DNA from: Parus major
Lineage: Eukaryota; Chordata; Aves; Passeriformes; Paridae
Assembly (NCBI RefSeq): GCF_001522545.3
Contig: NC_031770.1
Location: 94,588,851-94,652,850, forward strand
Direction: 5' to 3'
DNA: 64,000 nt
Shown: in pieces, positions 1-14,399 of the stretch
How positions within the stretch are numbered: the first letter of the stretch is position 1
Layout: each line of letters opens with the position of its first letter
Position numbers and translations under genes: made by a program
The notes under the pieces: model-generated
The model's database searches: none
Told to the model about the DNA's origin: nothing
The model's input: the letters and a program-made list of their open reading frames with translations, nothing else

Positions 1-130
1 AATATTCAAATTGTGATTCTGGAGGCTTCAATTACACGCCCAGAAGCAGCGTGATAGTCTGAAAGCACGCATGATAGAAAGTTTGGGGATATGTTGAAAT
101 AAAAAAAGAAGTGGATGGAAATATTTGTAC

Positions 131-395
131 TGGTTTTAGCTAGGATAGAGTTAATTTTCTTCCTTTTAGTTTGCATGGTGCTATGTTTTGGATTTGTGCT
201 GTAAACGGTATTGAGGAAATATTTTAGCTATTGCTGGGAAATGCTTCTGCAATGTCAAGGTCTTTTCTGCTCCTCACACCACCAGTGAGGAGGCTGAGGT
301 GCACAAGAAGTTGGGAGGGGACACAGACTGGACAGCTGACCCTATCATGACCTATCTCTGAGTCAGGACAACTGGGTTCTTGACTAAAGGATTCC
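131..395 (+). mobile_element. Degraded LTR, same family as the copy at 41223
   Basis: The segment starts TGGTTTTAGCTAGG and shares an ordered set of blocks with 41223-41806: GTGTTTTGGATTTGTGCTG (here one mismatch), a TATTGCTG block, TCAAGGTCTTTTCTGCT, and GTGAGGAGGCTG. Homology is clear to about 345 and weaker to about 395. A purine-rich stretch at 520-600 may correspond to the purine tract of the second copy, so the LTR may extend to about 610. The 3' end is not identified. The long minus-strand open frame here is not a gene. Confidence 0.6.
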
Positions 396-609
396 TTGGA
401 GCAAAAAAAAATGTTCAATAGCTGATTAAAACAATTGCTTTTCTTTTTAACAGCTCTGGAAAAGTAACTAGAAAAAACATAACTGGAAAAACCATAACTG
501 GAAAAAGTGGCATTCTGGGAGCTAAGATCACTGAAAGAGAGGAGAGACAGAAGGAGAAAGATAGAAAAGGAGATAGAGAAATAGATAAGACAAAGAGATA
601 TTACCAGCT

Positions 610-3600
610 GTGGCTCCAGTGCTGTGTGTGAGTGGTTGTGGTCAGTCACAGCTCCTGTCCATCAGGGGTGAGGAGGGCACAGCAAAAACAGAGTTTTTAT
701 GCCTTTGGTCTCTTTCAAGAGATGGCCCTGTATCTCCTCGAGGAGGAGTTCTGGTGAGTGTGTGTCATCTTTCATTGGAAAGGTCTGGAATGGTTGAGAG
801 AGAGAGGATCTGTGGATAGGCTGAAAGTCTGTGGGTTTCAGTTGTGCAGTGATGACTTTCTGCACAGGAAGGAGACTGGCAGAGTGAAAATGCTACCCTG
901 TCTCCACAGGGTCTGCTGCTTAATGGCTGCTGGTAGTCTAAAATCTGCCCAAAATATGTTAAGCATGGACACTAAGTGATCAGCACCATCTGACTCCCTT
1001 CAAAGCTGTTCCTAATATGTCACATAACGTGTCACATTGCAAAAATAGGCATAAGCACAGCTTCTAGCTACTTCATATTCTGTCATGCCTTTTGAGTCCA
1101 GAAGACAAGCTGTTTTCTCTCAAAGCACAGATTCACTCTATCATGCAGATGTACACCTTGGACTGCAATTAGAAACCAGATCTCCAGACCCAGTCATACA
1201 TGACTGGGGATGTGCCCAAGTGACGTGTCAGAAGCCCGGGTAGGTTATTGCACAGACTGTGGGAGTCCCACTGCCAGCTGTTAGACATGGATTAATAGTT
1301 GGGCATTCCTGAAGCTCAGAATAGCAATCAGTCAACATCCAGAGACTAGTGGAGCTTAAAAGGGCATGAAACCCTGCAACTGGATCCAGTCAAAACAAGG
1401 TTTTTTCAGAGGACCAAGTAAGAAATTGTAGAAGATATCTATCTACGGATAGAAGCTCTATATTTACCATTTCCTCACTTCTCCCTGTTTCTTTGGAGCC
1501 ACACCATGGAGACACTGGAAAGATAAAGCTTTCAAAAACATCATTAAACCCACATGGTCAGTAAAAATGCAACATTTACATTAAATACATAATGCAGGAA
1601 ACTGCACTGACAGACAAGATATTCCTCATCTGATTATGACTGGAAAGCAATAAATAGAAAGAACTAGGCATAAAACAAATGGCAACTGAAAACACATGCA
1701 TTTAGGTCTTTAGCTCCAGAGTAAATTAAGTGCAAATGTAGATTTTCCATATATCTGCCAGAATTCAGGTAACTATTGTTATTTTTATCCTGTTTAACAG
1801 GTTGCTTGTATGAAAAGTTTTTGTAATAATGAAATACTCATTGTGAAAGAACTTTAAGTATCTTGTTACTGACACAATTAAAATGAAAGTGTGTTTTTCC
1901 CGCTTTCTGTGCCTATGGAGCTACAGTAAATGCCAATTGAGATAACAAATACTTGCTGATGGAAAACACAAAGCCTAAGGTCTATCACATCTCTCAGAAG
2001 ATGTGATCTATCATGTCCATCACAAGGTCTACTTACATCTCTAAGACTTTAACTGCTCATAAAGTTTGATCTTCTCAGCTTATCTGATAGATGTACTTAT
2101 TTAGTTAAGCTAAACTCTTTTAAAAGTCCCTAAATATTACAGTTTAATGGTCCATGTTCAAGAATAAATAGCTGGATTCTACTCTTAGGTAATACAAAGT
2201 GACTGCCAACATTTAACGAAATATTCTGGATTCAAACTTCGAGCAAATTTGATAACAACCTTGAACTCCACAGCCTAAAGTTCAGATCATTCTCCTGTAA
2301 CACACTTCCCTTGAGATCTGGTCAGGTGCCTTTACTTTACATATTTTCAAATGTCTCTAGCCATGGAAATCAGTTAAATCAATTTCAATAAAAACTGGGT
2401 GTTTTGTCAATGTAAGATTTGGTCTCCTTGTTTTTCAGTTACTCATTTGTATAGAGGAGATTTCCGAACATCAACAGCAGTAATTTTTCAACAATAAATT
2501 TTCACAGGGTAAAAAATGTCAGAAGTCTGCAAAACAGGCAGACATAGGTATTCTCTAGTTTATATTCTGCAGTTGTTCAAAATTGACATCATTTTATTTG
2601 CAGATCAGCTCTGTGATTATCCCAAGACCCTAAAGAAGCAGCAAATATTGATGTTTGCAGCTCATTGTCATTCTACAGGACATGTGACCTTCAAAACTGT
2701 CATTTATCTCCTCAACATACAACTTCTTTTACTGTTTAATTCTGCCTCCATTATGAAAACACCAATTGCCACAAATGGCTTAAGACTGCACAGCCAGGTG
2801 TAATTCTGTGACCGTGACTTTCTGCTTCTTTGTTAATGTTGACTATTCTATTATTAGAGCTAGGATGGCATTCAGGAATTTCAGTCATGTTATATGAAGC
2901 CTCACAGCAGCAGTCAGTCCCTGCTCTGAAGACTTCAGAGTTTCAACAGGTACAAGAGACAAAAAAAATACTGTTTTTCTAACATTAGAGATCATCCAGC
3001 TCCCAGTAAAACAACATGATGCTTCTGCTTTGAGGAATTATAAGACACTGGAAGGCAGAAGTTTCATGATAACTGCTCAGGGCAGCTCTTTCCTCTTCAG
3101 GCAGTAAGTGGCAGCATAGCAGTAACCTTTGCTTCCCTATCTTCTTTGTTGTTGCCTTTCAAGGCAGTCCTGCTTTTCTGATCAAGCTTACAAAACTCAT
3201 TCTGCTATTTCTATATCCCTAAAATATAATAGTAAGTTGGAAAGCAATTATATTTAATATAAATAATTTTGTGTAAAGAAAAATAAAAAAGAAAATTTGC
3301 AAATGAGGGTCTTGTGAATGGAGATTGTGTATATGAAAAGCAACCCCTCCCTTTCTATTCTTCCAGTCAGTGACTATTTTATATCCTTATTAACATTTCT
3401 AAAAACTGAACAAATTAAAACAAGGGAAGCTGAAATATTTTCTTCCTGTTTCTGAAGCAGAGGATGTAAATGGGAATCTACCTATAGGTAGACATTATAG
3501 TGTAGATCCATATTCTTGAATATTTTATAGCCACTAAAAAATAAGCCTGAAAAATCAGCATCAGATCATTTCATGTTAATTGACTTGCCTATGATACAAT

Positions 3601-6600
3601 ATTAGATTTACCCAATTCTAAAAGGGCTTTTTGGAACAACAGCTGTGATTTCTTCCTGGCTCATAATCATGAGCCATAAGGAAACTGCAGTCAGAAGGGA
3701 GGAGACAGATCTGCTGATGAAGCACAAGCCTGCCTTGTATCCAATTCCCTCTCGAGTTCTGTTGGCTCTGCAGTGCTATAAGGAACAGCATACATCAGGA
3801 ATTCAGTTTTGTCACTTGCATAAACATATAGTCCTAAATATCAATTACACCCTTTTCAGTGTCTGCTGAAGTGAGTGGCAATTTTCAGATGTAGGGCAGG
3901 ACTAAAAAGTAGATCTTTTCCTGAAAAGAAATGGATTCTCAGGATAATTGATTTTCTGGTTAGACCTGTCTGTGGTGATTAGCTTGTGTACTCATTAGTT
4001 TCACACTACCTGGCTCTGTACCGTGATGCTGGGTGTTCCTGTCAAAGGTTTTCATTTTCTCTGGTGTGGCATTTTTGTTACTGGCCTTTGCAGAGGAATG
4101 AAACCTGTATGATCTGTCTCTTGTGGAAAATTGTCTTTATAAAGATCCAGTTTTCCCATAAGAAGATGGCAATTTGTGTAAGGCAGCTTTTCATTAAAAA
4201 CCTTGCTTATTAGCTGTCAAGGTTAAGAGGTGAATGAGAAGACTCCTTTATTCTTCAGGGCAAAATGGAGCATTTCCAGTGAAGAATCCTGGAAACACTT
4301 GCAAGAAAAGGAAAATTGGCTTTACAATAATTTGCACCATGCCTGTGTTAAAAAATCACTGTTTTATGACATTTCTGAGTCCCCATTTTCAGTCACATTA
4401 TATTAACTGAGGCCTGATTTGGTGCCTGGGAATTTTTGGCCATGTTTAGGAGAATCAGTCATAACAATATTTTACTGTGAATTTTAAAAAGATTAATTAA
4501 AAGGATAAAACACTGCATAATCTGGCAATTATTCAAAATTCTCTTTCAGCAATATTTATGTTTTTCTGCAACACCACGTATAATTTTAATCAGCATGTTT
4601 TTAATATAGTTTGGAATACTTAGAATAAAAGTGCTTTATAAATTTAAACCATTACTATTATTTATTACTACAGAATTTTTCCTTCATCATCTTTCTGATC
4701 ATTAACAAACATTAATGAGAAAGTTTACTCATTGTGAGTATGAGTTGGTTTTCATGAATGTCTTTCCCTGAAATTATATGACTGCTGAGATGAAAGCTCT
4801 CCAATGTTAATGCACTTGAGGTTTATAATGTCTAATGTTAATGTCACAGGACATAGGTCAGAGAAGTGAACTGGGAGTGATTGCTCATGATAAACCATCT
4901 GCATGTTATTTTGCAGCAACAAAACAGGGTCAATTAAGTCCTGGGACATGTCTACTGAGTTATGAAATTTTTGCAGGACTTCATCTAACATTAATGAGGC
5001 ATCATTTGAACAAATGGGAAATTCCTGAAACACGATATCACAGAACTAATTTCTGAGGAGCTCAAGGGAATAAATGTTGAGAAAAGGTTAACCGGATTTG
5101 GCCTTTAATGTTGCATAAGGAAGAAGAGGAGAGAACTTCTCACATTTCATATTCCAGTGTTAGTCTACAAATACTGGCCTGTGTCCCCTTGAGAAATAAA
5201 CAAGGACTTTTTTTCAGAATTTATAATTTCCCTTTATTTTCTTCTCCTCTCTTCTGTGTTATTGTGGAGGTCAAGACTTGAGATTAAATGTTCACACACA
5301 GAACAGTGAAAGAAATCTTTAAGCTGGCTGTGTACATTCACAGCTATAAAACATAAAAATATTTTAATATCACTGTGCCTACTGAACTCAACTATTTTGC
5401 CTGCTGGTATCCAACTACAAATGATAGGTGTCAGGCTGAGTTGCTACATCAGCTAGGCAGTGATTTACATGTGCTTTTATTTTATGGTCTGCTTTATATT
5501 CTTCTTAGCTTTTTACTATTCTGTAATAGGGACAAAAACTGTCCCTATTAACAAAACCTACATTGGAGGAAGACTAGAGAAATGAAATAGCTCTTTTAAA
5601 TTTTATCTGTTTGAAAATGAACTTAATATTTACTACATTATTTGAACTAAGTCTGTAAATGTTTTGAGACCACTAATTTCAAATATCAAATTGCTTTTTA
5701 TTGATATAAGTTACAGCTTCAGAATATATAAAGGAAGCTGCCCTTATAATGAGATGTTCAAGACTCACATTATACAACTGAAAGCCTCTGAATCCTGCTA
5801 GCTTTTAAGAAAGTAAGCACACAACCAGTTCTCTTAGGAGAGATGCATTTATTTGTCCCTGTGGTTTCAGACTCAAAGAGGCACAGGTTATGTCTATTTT
5901 CCACCCAGCATCCTGTAGTCTTCCTGGGGGATAACTACATCCTTACACTACAAAGTGACAAACTCACATGTACTCAAATTTGTTCCTACAGGATTCCCTG
6001 GAGGAGAGTTGATGGGAGTGAATGGGGTTAATAACAGCAGAGAGTTTAAACTATTTGTTCTTAAGTGGGAAAACAGCATATACTACCTCTGTGCTAAGTC
6101 TCTTTTGTAAGCTTTATAAGAAATTAGAGATATGTAAATAAGGTACAGGAAATTATTTTTCTTTACAGGGAATTAGACCATCTGATTACAGCATGCTTTA
6201 GTTGTTTAATAACATCTGGAAAAGCTATTTCAATTGCCTTAAAGATAAAAACTAGATAAAAATCTTGGAACATACCACTTCATATAAGTAGAAATAATGT
6301 GGTGTATGAAGGAGGAAAAATAGATAACAACTCATGTTAGGCAGTGCTCAACATTCATTTTTAGGTGAAATTATTAAATACTGTTTTATTTTTTACCTTA
6401 TGTCTGTCATTCCTGACAAGTAATTTCTATATTGTTGTCTGTTGCTGCATGAGAGGAACATTTAAAACACTGCAGGTATTTTTGGGAACCACCAAAAGCT
6501 AGCAGTAGAAATATTAAGTTATAAACCTTCATGGTACATTAGACCTCCAGATCTTTTTATTGGGCACAGAGCCTTGAACAGACATTCTTGATTCTGGCCA

Positions 6601-7100
6601 GAGAAGATATGAAGAGTACTATTGAATTAGTCTTTAAATATAAACAGATAAGTCTCGCCCTAAGGGCTGAAGAGATTATCATTGGAGAGAGAGAAGCATA
6701 TAAAGGCACATTCTTGACTTGTGGACATTTATTCCAGGATGAGCTGAATTACACCCAAGAAGAAAGGCACCTCTATGACTTCTATGAACATTTACCTCGT
6801 AGACATCTTCCTTATGGACAGTGAATCCAGCTCATGGAGTTACATTTTCTCAGAAGCCAAGTGGAACTGAGGGCAAGGATTCTGGAGTTCATTGATCATC
6901 TGAGGTTCATCTTTGGAGAGGCAGACAGCCCAGCACCTACAGCCAGGCACTTGCCCATAAGCAAGCAGACATTTGCCCTTACAGCTATGGATGCAACCAG
7001 CTGTAAAGCAATGAGCCTAATCAATCCTTTTGCTTGATGTGGCAGAGTGAGGAAAAGTCTAAAGAGAACTAAAAGGTGAAATAAGATGAGAAATCAGGGG
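610..7100. other. Intergenic, no supported gene
   Basis: AT-rich unique-looking DNA. Open frames are short and lack known domains. The two at 6588-6824 and 6834-7037 lie in a slightly GC-richer segment but show no recognised family, splice context or coding signature. Confidence 0.6.
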
Positions 7101-7307
7101 GGAGGGAGGGAGNNNNNNNNNNNNNNNNNNNNNNNNNNNNNNNNNNNNNNNNNNNNNNNNNNNNNNNNNNNNNNNNNNNNNNNNNNNNNNNNNNNNNNNN
7201 NNNNNNNNNNNNNNNNNNNNNNNNGAAGGAAGGAAGGAAGGAAGGAAGGAAGGAAGGAAGGAAGGAAGGAAGGAAGGAAGGAAGGAAGGAAGGAAGGAAG
7301 GAAGGAA
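7101..7307. repeat. (GAAG)n / (GGAG)n microsatellite interrupted by an assembly gap
   Basis: GGGAGGGAGGGAG runs into 112 Ns (7113-7224) and resumes as pure GAAG units to 7307. The true length is unknown. The plus strand is all purine across the repeat, which can form triplex DNA and hinders sequencing. Confidence 0.95.
7113..7224. other. Assembly gap (112 Ns)
   Basis: The bases are undefined. The gap sits inside the purine microsatellite, so the missing sequence is probably more of the same repeat. Confidence 0.98.
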
Positions 7308-10300
7308 ACTGTGAGGTTTTTACATGTCTCATCTATATGCCAGCAGCAGTTAGAAATAGTACCTGAGCTGAATGGTCTGAAATGACTATATCTTTTAGCC
7401 AGCTGTGACTAAATACACATACCCAGCAGAGTGAATTACAGTAGATTAATTTACATAGGAACAACAACAATTTTCTATATGCTGATGTTGTAATTTCCTC
7501 TGCATCAGGTCACTCTTACTTATCTGATTATTTAGCTGATCAGCAACCTAAACCATCTGCACCCAATTAACAATGTCATTCCTGCTAAAAGTTGAGCTTG
7601 TGTTATTTGTAGGGATATTCATAAGCTTCTTGTTAGTTTGAAGAAACGCTGTGCTGACTTAACTAACCATTCATGGGAAAGGAAGACTTGGCACTCACTG
7701 AAGGTACTACGGCTGCTATCACTTATCCTCCACTGCTACTATGAAAAGCATTTTGAAGCAGACATTATTAAACACCCCTTAGCTGCTAAACCTTCACAGG
7801 GACACTGCAAAACAAGATAGTACAAAACTTGTATGAGTTGTCTGCTCACAAAGGAAAACCTTGACAAGAATAATTTCATGTAACTTTGCATACCTGCAAG
7901 GTACACGTTTACATCCAAGCTCATCACCCTTGGTTCCTTCTGCCATCGGTGAAGGGAATGAGTCATATCTCTGACAGGATTCATCACAGCATAGGCATCC
8001 ACAGGGTGAATCCTATCAAACTGTAAAAGTTTTTTCTTCATTTATGGTGATGAAATTAGTCTGACTAGTTTGAGCACAGATGTTCACTTTACAGTTTTCT
8101 AAAGTAAAGTAGAAGGAATCCAGGCAGGTTTTGCTGCTCTTTAAGAATCTGGAATGTCTGACACTTGTCTTTTTTTTTTTTTTTTGCCATGATTCTAGTG
8201 TTTTAAATTCAGATTACAGCAGGGATTTTCAGAAACTCTGCATACTCTTGGAGAATATGCAAAAAGATGAAATATCTTTAATGGGAAACAGGAAGTAAAA
8301 AGGAGCAGTAAAAGAAGGAGACATTGCAAACTATAATCTAGAGATGCTGTATATTGCACTTCTGGCTGACAAATGGCATCCTAGCACTTTTGCCACACTG
8401 CTCTGCCCTGTGTCCATCATCCTCAGAGTTACCAGATCACAGCAGAACACTCCCCCCTGCCTGCCTCTTGACTGCTGGCAGTGAGTGCTGTGTGTGACAG
8501 GTACCTTGCAAAATGCAAAGGAATTTTTGTACCTATTTTTTCTCAGTCTTTAGGGATGTAAATTTTCCTGTGGCTATACACCTGAGGCATCTGGGGTATC
8601 TGTTTTACAAGCTAGTCTCACTGATTTTTCAAAATTCGGTGTAATGAAAAAATTTCAGCATTTCCTTTCCAACAGTAGTTACTATATCTATCAGAAATAC
8701 TCAGCAGTGGAAATTCAATGTTTATTTTAATTAGGTACAATAAAAGTTTCACATGATAAAATGCATGTCAGTGTAATGATTATCTTTCAATTAATCCTTT
8801 TTTTTCTGCTTAAAATCAATTTTTCTTCAATTTTCTTATTCCCATTATCAAAGACTGATAATATTATTTCCCTTCCTTTTCCAGATATTCTGGTCTTTTT
8901 TATTTCCTTCTAATACTTTGCATTTTCCAGGGAAATATATCAGTGAATAAGGACTCTGCTCCAGAGTATTTCCTTGGAGAAGTTTAACAAAGTTCCTCTG
9001 CTTCTTGTAGGCAGTGAAGTGTGCACTCACTGCTCTGAGGACCAAAACTTGTTCCTGAAACAAATTGGCCCAAGAGGTATCATGGTAGTGATCTAGAAAT
9101 GTCTAGTTTGCTAACTACTAATTGTTATTCTGTTCCTCAGAGTCTATCCTATTCATGAAGGCAAAACTTTCCAGGTGCCTTTCAGAGCACTGAGGAGCCA
9201 GCATCCCGCCTAAAGCAATCTACATTATTTCATCATGCAACTGTACCCACTGCAGGGCCTTCTGTTTATGGACCTTTCTTTATGTTACAGCTGAAATATT
9301 GGACCCTCTTTTTTTTGTGTGTATGAATTTTGTTTAGGTACTGCAGTTTTCCAAAACACGGCTTGTATGTAACGGTATCAAGACTACTTCATATTTTCTG
9401 TGTATGTTACATTAAGTGAATTGAAGTTAAATATTCAAATAGATTAAAGCTTGACATGTATTCATGTACTGGCATAATCACATCATCTAAATCAAACATT
9501 TCTGTGGCAAAACAAGATAGTGACAAAGTAAATTCAGATATATGCTTTACATAATTACCTTAACAAAGACGGTGTCAGCACCATGTTTGCAAGGCTACTA
9601 CATCAGTTATAACCACAGATTTAAATATATGCAGTGCAAAATAAATGTACCATTCAACAGGCCAATAATTCACCAGTTGTTTTTTTTGGATTTCTTAGTG
9701 ATTTTTTATGATGAAAAACTCAAATCATGCTGAGACTCGTAATCTGATGATTGTTTTATTTCAACCTGTACAGGAGCACCTTCCAGCAGTTCAGAGCTCA
9801 CTCCTCAAGGAGTGCACGTGGCTAAAGGACTGCAATGCAGTAACTTCCAGACAGGGTGATTAGTTATTTCCCTGTTTCTCCAGAAGATTGTAAGGAGAAA
9901 AATGGGAGAACAGCTGCTGGTTCCTGTATTTGAAAAATAATTGAAAACTTCCCTTTGATAACAATATCATTCTATTCATGCAATGATTATTGCAATTTTT
10001 CTGAGGATCTCCTGACTTCAAGCAGGGATCTTAAAGGAAAGACAAGACAGATAAGCAAGTAAATCAGCGATTTCTTTGAAAGGCATATCATTTTCCATTA
10101 AAAAGCAGAATATAATATTTGCTGTTGTTGAGTCTCCCTGGAGAAAATATTTCTGCCTGACATGCCCATTTTGTAATTTTGAAAGTCTAAGAACAATGTT
10201 AATTTATATAAACATGTTTTATTTTTTAATTCCTGTTTGAGGGGGTAAAAGAGGAGAGTTTCAATAGTGTTAAAGAGTTTTCAAATAGCTAAGGAGGAAA

Positions 10301-13300
10301 TGTAAGAACTAGCTGTGTTAATTGCAGTGTCTTCAAACACAGATCACATCTGTTTACAAAACATGTGCACATGCCTGTGTAGATTTTGATTACCAGTCCA
10401 CTATGAGATTTCATGCCTAGTTATGCCAAGATATAAAGGAAGTTCTTAGCATGTGGCATGTGGCCACCACACACAGGGGCCCCAGACCCCACTGCAACCT
10501 GTTGCTATCTATGGCATGTCCCTGCAGGCTCTGTCCCAACCCCTACAGGCAGAACTTTGGTCACCATGCTGCAGTAACGCTCCTGCTCACATTTCTGTAC
10601 TGTGTTACTGTCACCATGCTGCTCATTTGTGTTCACGTGGTGCCTCTACACGTAATTTTACATTGGCACAGGGAAGGTTTGACTCACAGCTATCAACCCT
10701 CAGCAAATCTTCATTTGAAGAACTGAAGTTTGAGCATCAGGCTTTGAGACTTAATGTATCATCCTATATGGGGTCATAATCTCTTAAATGAGGTCTTAAA
10801 TAGGATTCAAAATCTCAATTTCTGGACTTCATTTATATGTGCACATATATATATGCACATATATGTTTGCACATATGGACACAGTATTGCCCAAAAAAAG
10901 TTTCTAGAGCCACTGCCTTCACTTGCTCTCAAGCTATTAGCTTGTGAAAAAGTTTTGTCACTAAATAAAAACTGAAATTTATTTCTTTACAAAACCAACA
11001 CATGTCCAGGGAAACTTTTGTGTTTGTTTACTTCTCTTACACTGTCTTTTTTTATTTACCAGTCACCATGTCCTAAACTAGAATTTTCATTGAAATTCCT
11101 TTGAAGTGTGCCTACAAATACGTAAACAAATTGAATATCGATAAAACTGAGGAGTTTTGTTTGTTATGTTGTTGGATCATATAGCTAGAACCTTTTAAAT
11201 TCTTCATCCATATTTCAGATCTAAATACTGAGATTCTTTTTTTTCCTCTTAGTATTTTGGACTTGACTTGTAAAATTTAGAGTTTGCTTTTCAGAAAGTG
11301 GAGGTACTTTGCTTTAAAAAAGTTATTATTACAGTTGGGAAGGTTTTGAAGACATTCCTTTCATTGCTTATGTACCTTATCCCACTTATCAATGAGGAAA
11401 ATTAAATCTAATATTGTATCTAACTCTATTTACTATAAATACATTTGTTTGCTGAGAAACATCCTGTGAGAACGAAGAAAATTCTCTGCTTCAGAGCTCA
11501 AAGGATTAGGCCAATTGCAAAGTTTCCTTTCCTGAAACAAAGTTTAGCTCAGAAAACATAGCAGCTTGCCCCAGGCTTAACTAACTAGAAGAACTGAATC
11601 TCCTGCCAGACATCTTAGATATGAGTTAAAGCTGTTTTGCCAGACCTTTCAGAAATCTACATTTACTGGCTCAAATGATACACTGATATTCTTGCAAGGA
11701 AGTCAGCGGTAAATAGGTGAAATCCATACTGGGTACAGTGGGAGGAGAGAAAGATTTTGTTTAACTCTGTTGGAGATTTGCAAAGTTATCAAATATGTTG
11801 TGTTATGGGGTGGAGAATGCCCCTGAGAAAACTCAGTATTTTCCATACACTTCTCTGGTTTTGTTACTCATCCTCCCACATTTCTCCTTCCTGCCTCATT
11901 TCCATCACAGCTGCACTTTAAATAATCAGGGCCTAATTTCTCTTTTCCTTGACCCAATTTCACTGCATCTAATGGAGTTAGATCTTGTTTTATTTCTTCA
12001 GGCAATGGTAATATTATGCACAGGGACAGGAAGACAGAACTTGTGAGAGTGACATAGATTTTGGGAAAGGTGCTCTGAGAGCAAAAGGAGAATGGAGATA
12101 TTCACACATATCAAGTGGCTTAACCACGGAGAAACATTTTGTCCAGTTCCATGTCTGAAGACCAAAGCCTCTGTACACAGAAATTTTTTCCAGTGCACTG
12201 GCTGCAGATGAAATACCATGTAGAAAAGAGTGTTTACTGATTTGCGAGAATTGTGTTCCAGATATTAAATGTATTGTAGGCAGAAATAAAGTGAATTACA
12301 GTAATTTCAATACAAAACCCCCAGAGCATTTTATCTATGCTGTACTGGAGCATATTTAAACATTTTCTTTCTATTTTGATAAATACGTGTTTTGATATTT
12401 AGAATGTCTTAAATTATCTCTAAGAAAGAGAATAGATTAGTGTTTGGAACATATTTAGATCTATGGTCATCAATGCTTTGTCTACACTTCTGCTAATGAA
12501 TTAAAAAGTGCACACATATAAGCAAAACTAATTCAATTTATGTTTAAGAAAGTTGACACAAATAACCTGTATATGTGGAGGCTTCTTCTCCTCAAGAAGA
12601 ATCTGTACCTGAAGAAGGAACCCTTATTTCTCCTTACATTCCTACAGTACAACTTACCAGTGACTGACCAGGACATACTGTAAAGATTTTGAAGTCAGCA
12701 TTCAGGTCTTATTCTATCAGTGAAAAGAACTCATGGTTACTTGAATCTTTTCATATGCAAGATCTATCCAGTGGGAAAACCCAGAGTCACCACCCAGATG
12801 TAGCTCTGGATAAAACATAATGTGTGGATAAAACCAGCAAGTTTCCTGCTGGTCACCAAAAGATGGGAGCAGAGAGCTCCTCCCTCTGCAAAACACTGAA
12901 GCAGTGTTTACATAACATCCTTAATCATTTTTTTCAAATGTGTCACACAGAAGTTTTACAGTGCTGTTCATCTCAAAGCTTCTTCCTTTCACGGTAAGAA
13001 AAGGGGTTACTCTTGAGTCCAATCCAAGTTATTGTTCCAGCTAAAGACAGATTGTGTTGCTGCATTTAGCCAAGGCCTGTTTATAACAGTGTTTTAATAT
13101 TTTTTGTATTGTAACAGTAGATACAGTCCAATGTCTTCAAGCCTTCAAAAAAACCAATTAATTTATTTAATTAAAAGAAGAGCTTAGATAATTTTTGCTA
13201 CTTATGAGGTTCCTGGAGATTGCATAATATATCTGGAATTTGTATACTGTGTATGTACTATATATAAAATGCATACTCAGTCAAGATTAAAATGAAATTG

Positions 13301-14076
13301 AATGAAATGCACATTGCAAAATGTTGCCAAATTATGACAAACAACTTGATTTTGAGCAGTATATGAAGCATATCACGAAACTTATTCCTAAACCAACTCA
13401 ACAAGACCTTTAGAAAGTTCTCTATTTGACCCTCACTTTCTCAGGTTATTCAAAGAGAATACACATAAATAGAGTGTCACTGATTCAATGCACAAAGCAT
13501 AAAAAGCCAAAAATAATTTAGAGGGAACATATTCTTCACACACAATATTTTATACTGTCAAGCTACTCTGTTTCTTTTATACCCTGGAGATTTTATCATA
13601 AATTATTGTTTTAAAATTGACAGCTGTTACCATTTATACTCTTCAGTACACTATAATGAACTTCATTTCAGATTGAATTATGTGAAATCATTCCCCAATT
13701 GGCAAGCTATCCCTTAGCAGTGACTTCTGATGATTCTTTATAAAGGCAGGTTACAGTGAATATATTCTTCACTATATCTACAAATGGCATGCTGGAGTCA
13801 AACAGCCTTAGGACTGAAGAGAAACCATGGAATTATGGAAGTTGCACAATGTCCAAAAAAACCTCCTTCCTGTTCAGGCATGAAGGAGTTGTTTAGCATT
13901 GATGGACTAGCACATTCAAATCCTCATAAATAGAAAATACTCTAAAGTCTGCAAAGATTTGTCCCACTATTAAGCCTCAGCTAAGTTCCTAGATGTTAGG
14001 TCTAAAAGCAAGCATTTAAGTTATTTATTTTTAATTACATATGAAGTGTCACTATGGCGAGTCAAAACCAATAATG
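7308..14076. other. Intergenic, no supported gene
   Basis: AT-rich. A GC-richer island at about 10450-10690 contains loosely repeated CACCATGCTGC phrases, possibly an old unidentified repeat. Open frames across it have no recognisable domain. Confidence 0.6.
10834..10866. repeat. Short AT-rich palindromic repeat
   Basis: ATATGTGCACATATATATAT followed by GCACATATATG forms a near-perfect inverted repeat around an AT core. It can fold into a hairpin. No function is indicated. Confidence 0.6.
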
Positions 14077-14226
14077 AAATTTTTAAAACTAAGTAACTTT
14101 AGTGAAAGGGGGTAATCATGTACATCACAGCTCCTATTAAACTGCTCCACTTTAGCACTTCTCTCACATCTTTGCTCTTTAGATTCCTTTACAGATTAAC
14201 TTCTATTCAGACAGAAGCTGCTGCTC
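14077..14226 (+). repeat. Inverted repeat, left arm (~150 bp)
   Basis: This arm, with the block AAACTAAGTAACTTTAGTG and later TTAACTTCTATTCAGACAG, is the reverse complement of 19206-19355. I count two substitutions in the main body (CATGTAC versus CGTGTAT) and one or two changes near the end. Identity stops sharply on both sides. It has no coding potential and I do not recognise a repeat family. Confidence 0.85.
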
Positions 14227-14399
14227 ATAAATCCCTGTTCCTATAAGGTATGATGGAATAGTTAAAAATACTCTGCAGGCTGAAGGGGAGGATATTCACA
14301 AGTCAGTTTTACAAATGCGTGAGTCTGACTGAGTTGAAAAGCCATTATGCCTTGAGCTGTGTGTGAAAGCAGTTCCTCTGAGGAGGACTGAGACCAAGG

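Noticed and set aside
224..649. 141-codon minus-strand open frame
   Set aside because: It runs antisense across the LTR remnant and the purine-rich stretch, is low-complexity (Ser/Phe-rich) and has no domain.
6588..7037. Two adjacent open frames (78 and 67 codons) in a GC-richer patch
   Set aside because: No recognisable family, no splice-site context linking them and no upstream exon. Kept only as unassigned sequence.
7069..7385. Open frames on both strands across the gap
   Set aside because: They are translations of the (GAAG)n microsatellite and Ns.
10451..10779. Overlapping open frames of 91 and 108 codons
   Set aside because: Two frames of the same GC-richer patch stay open, which indicates base composition rather than coding. 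No domain is seen.
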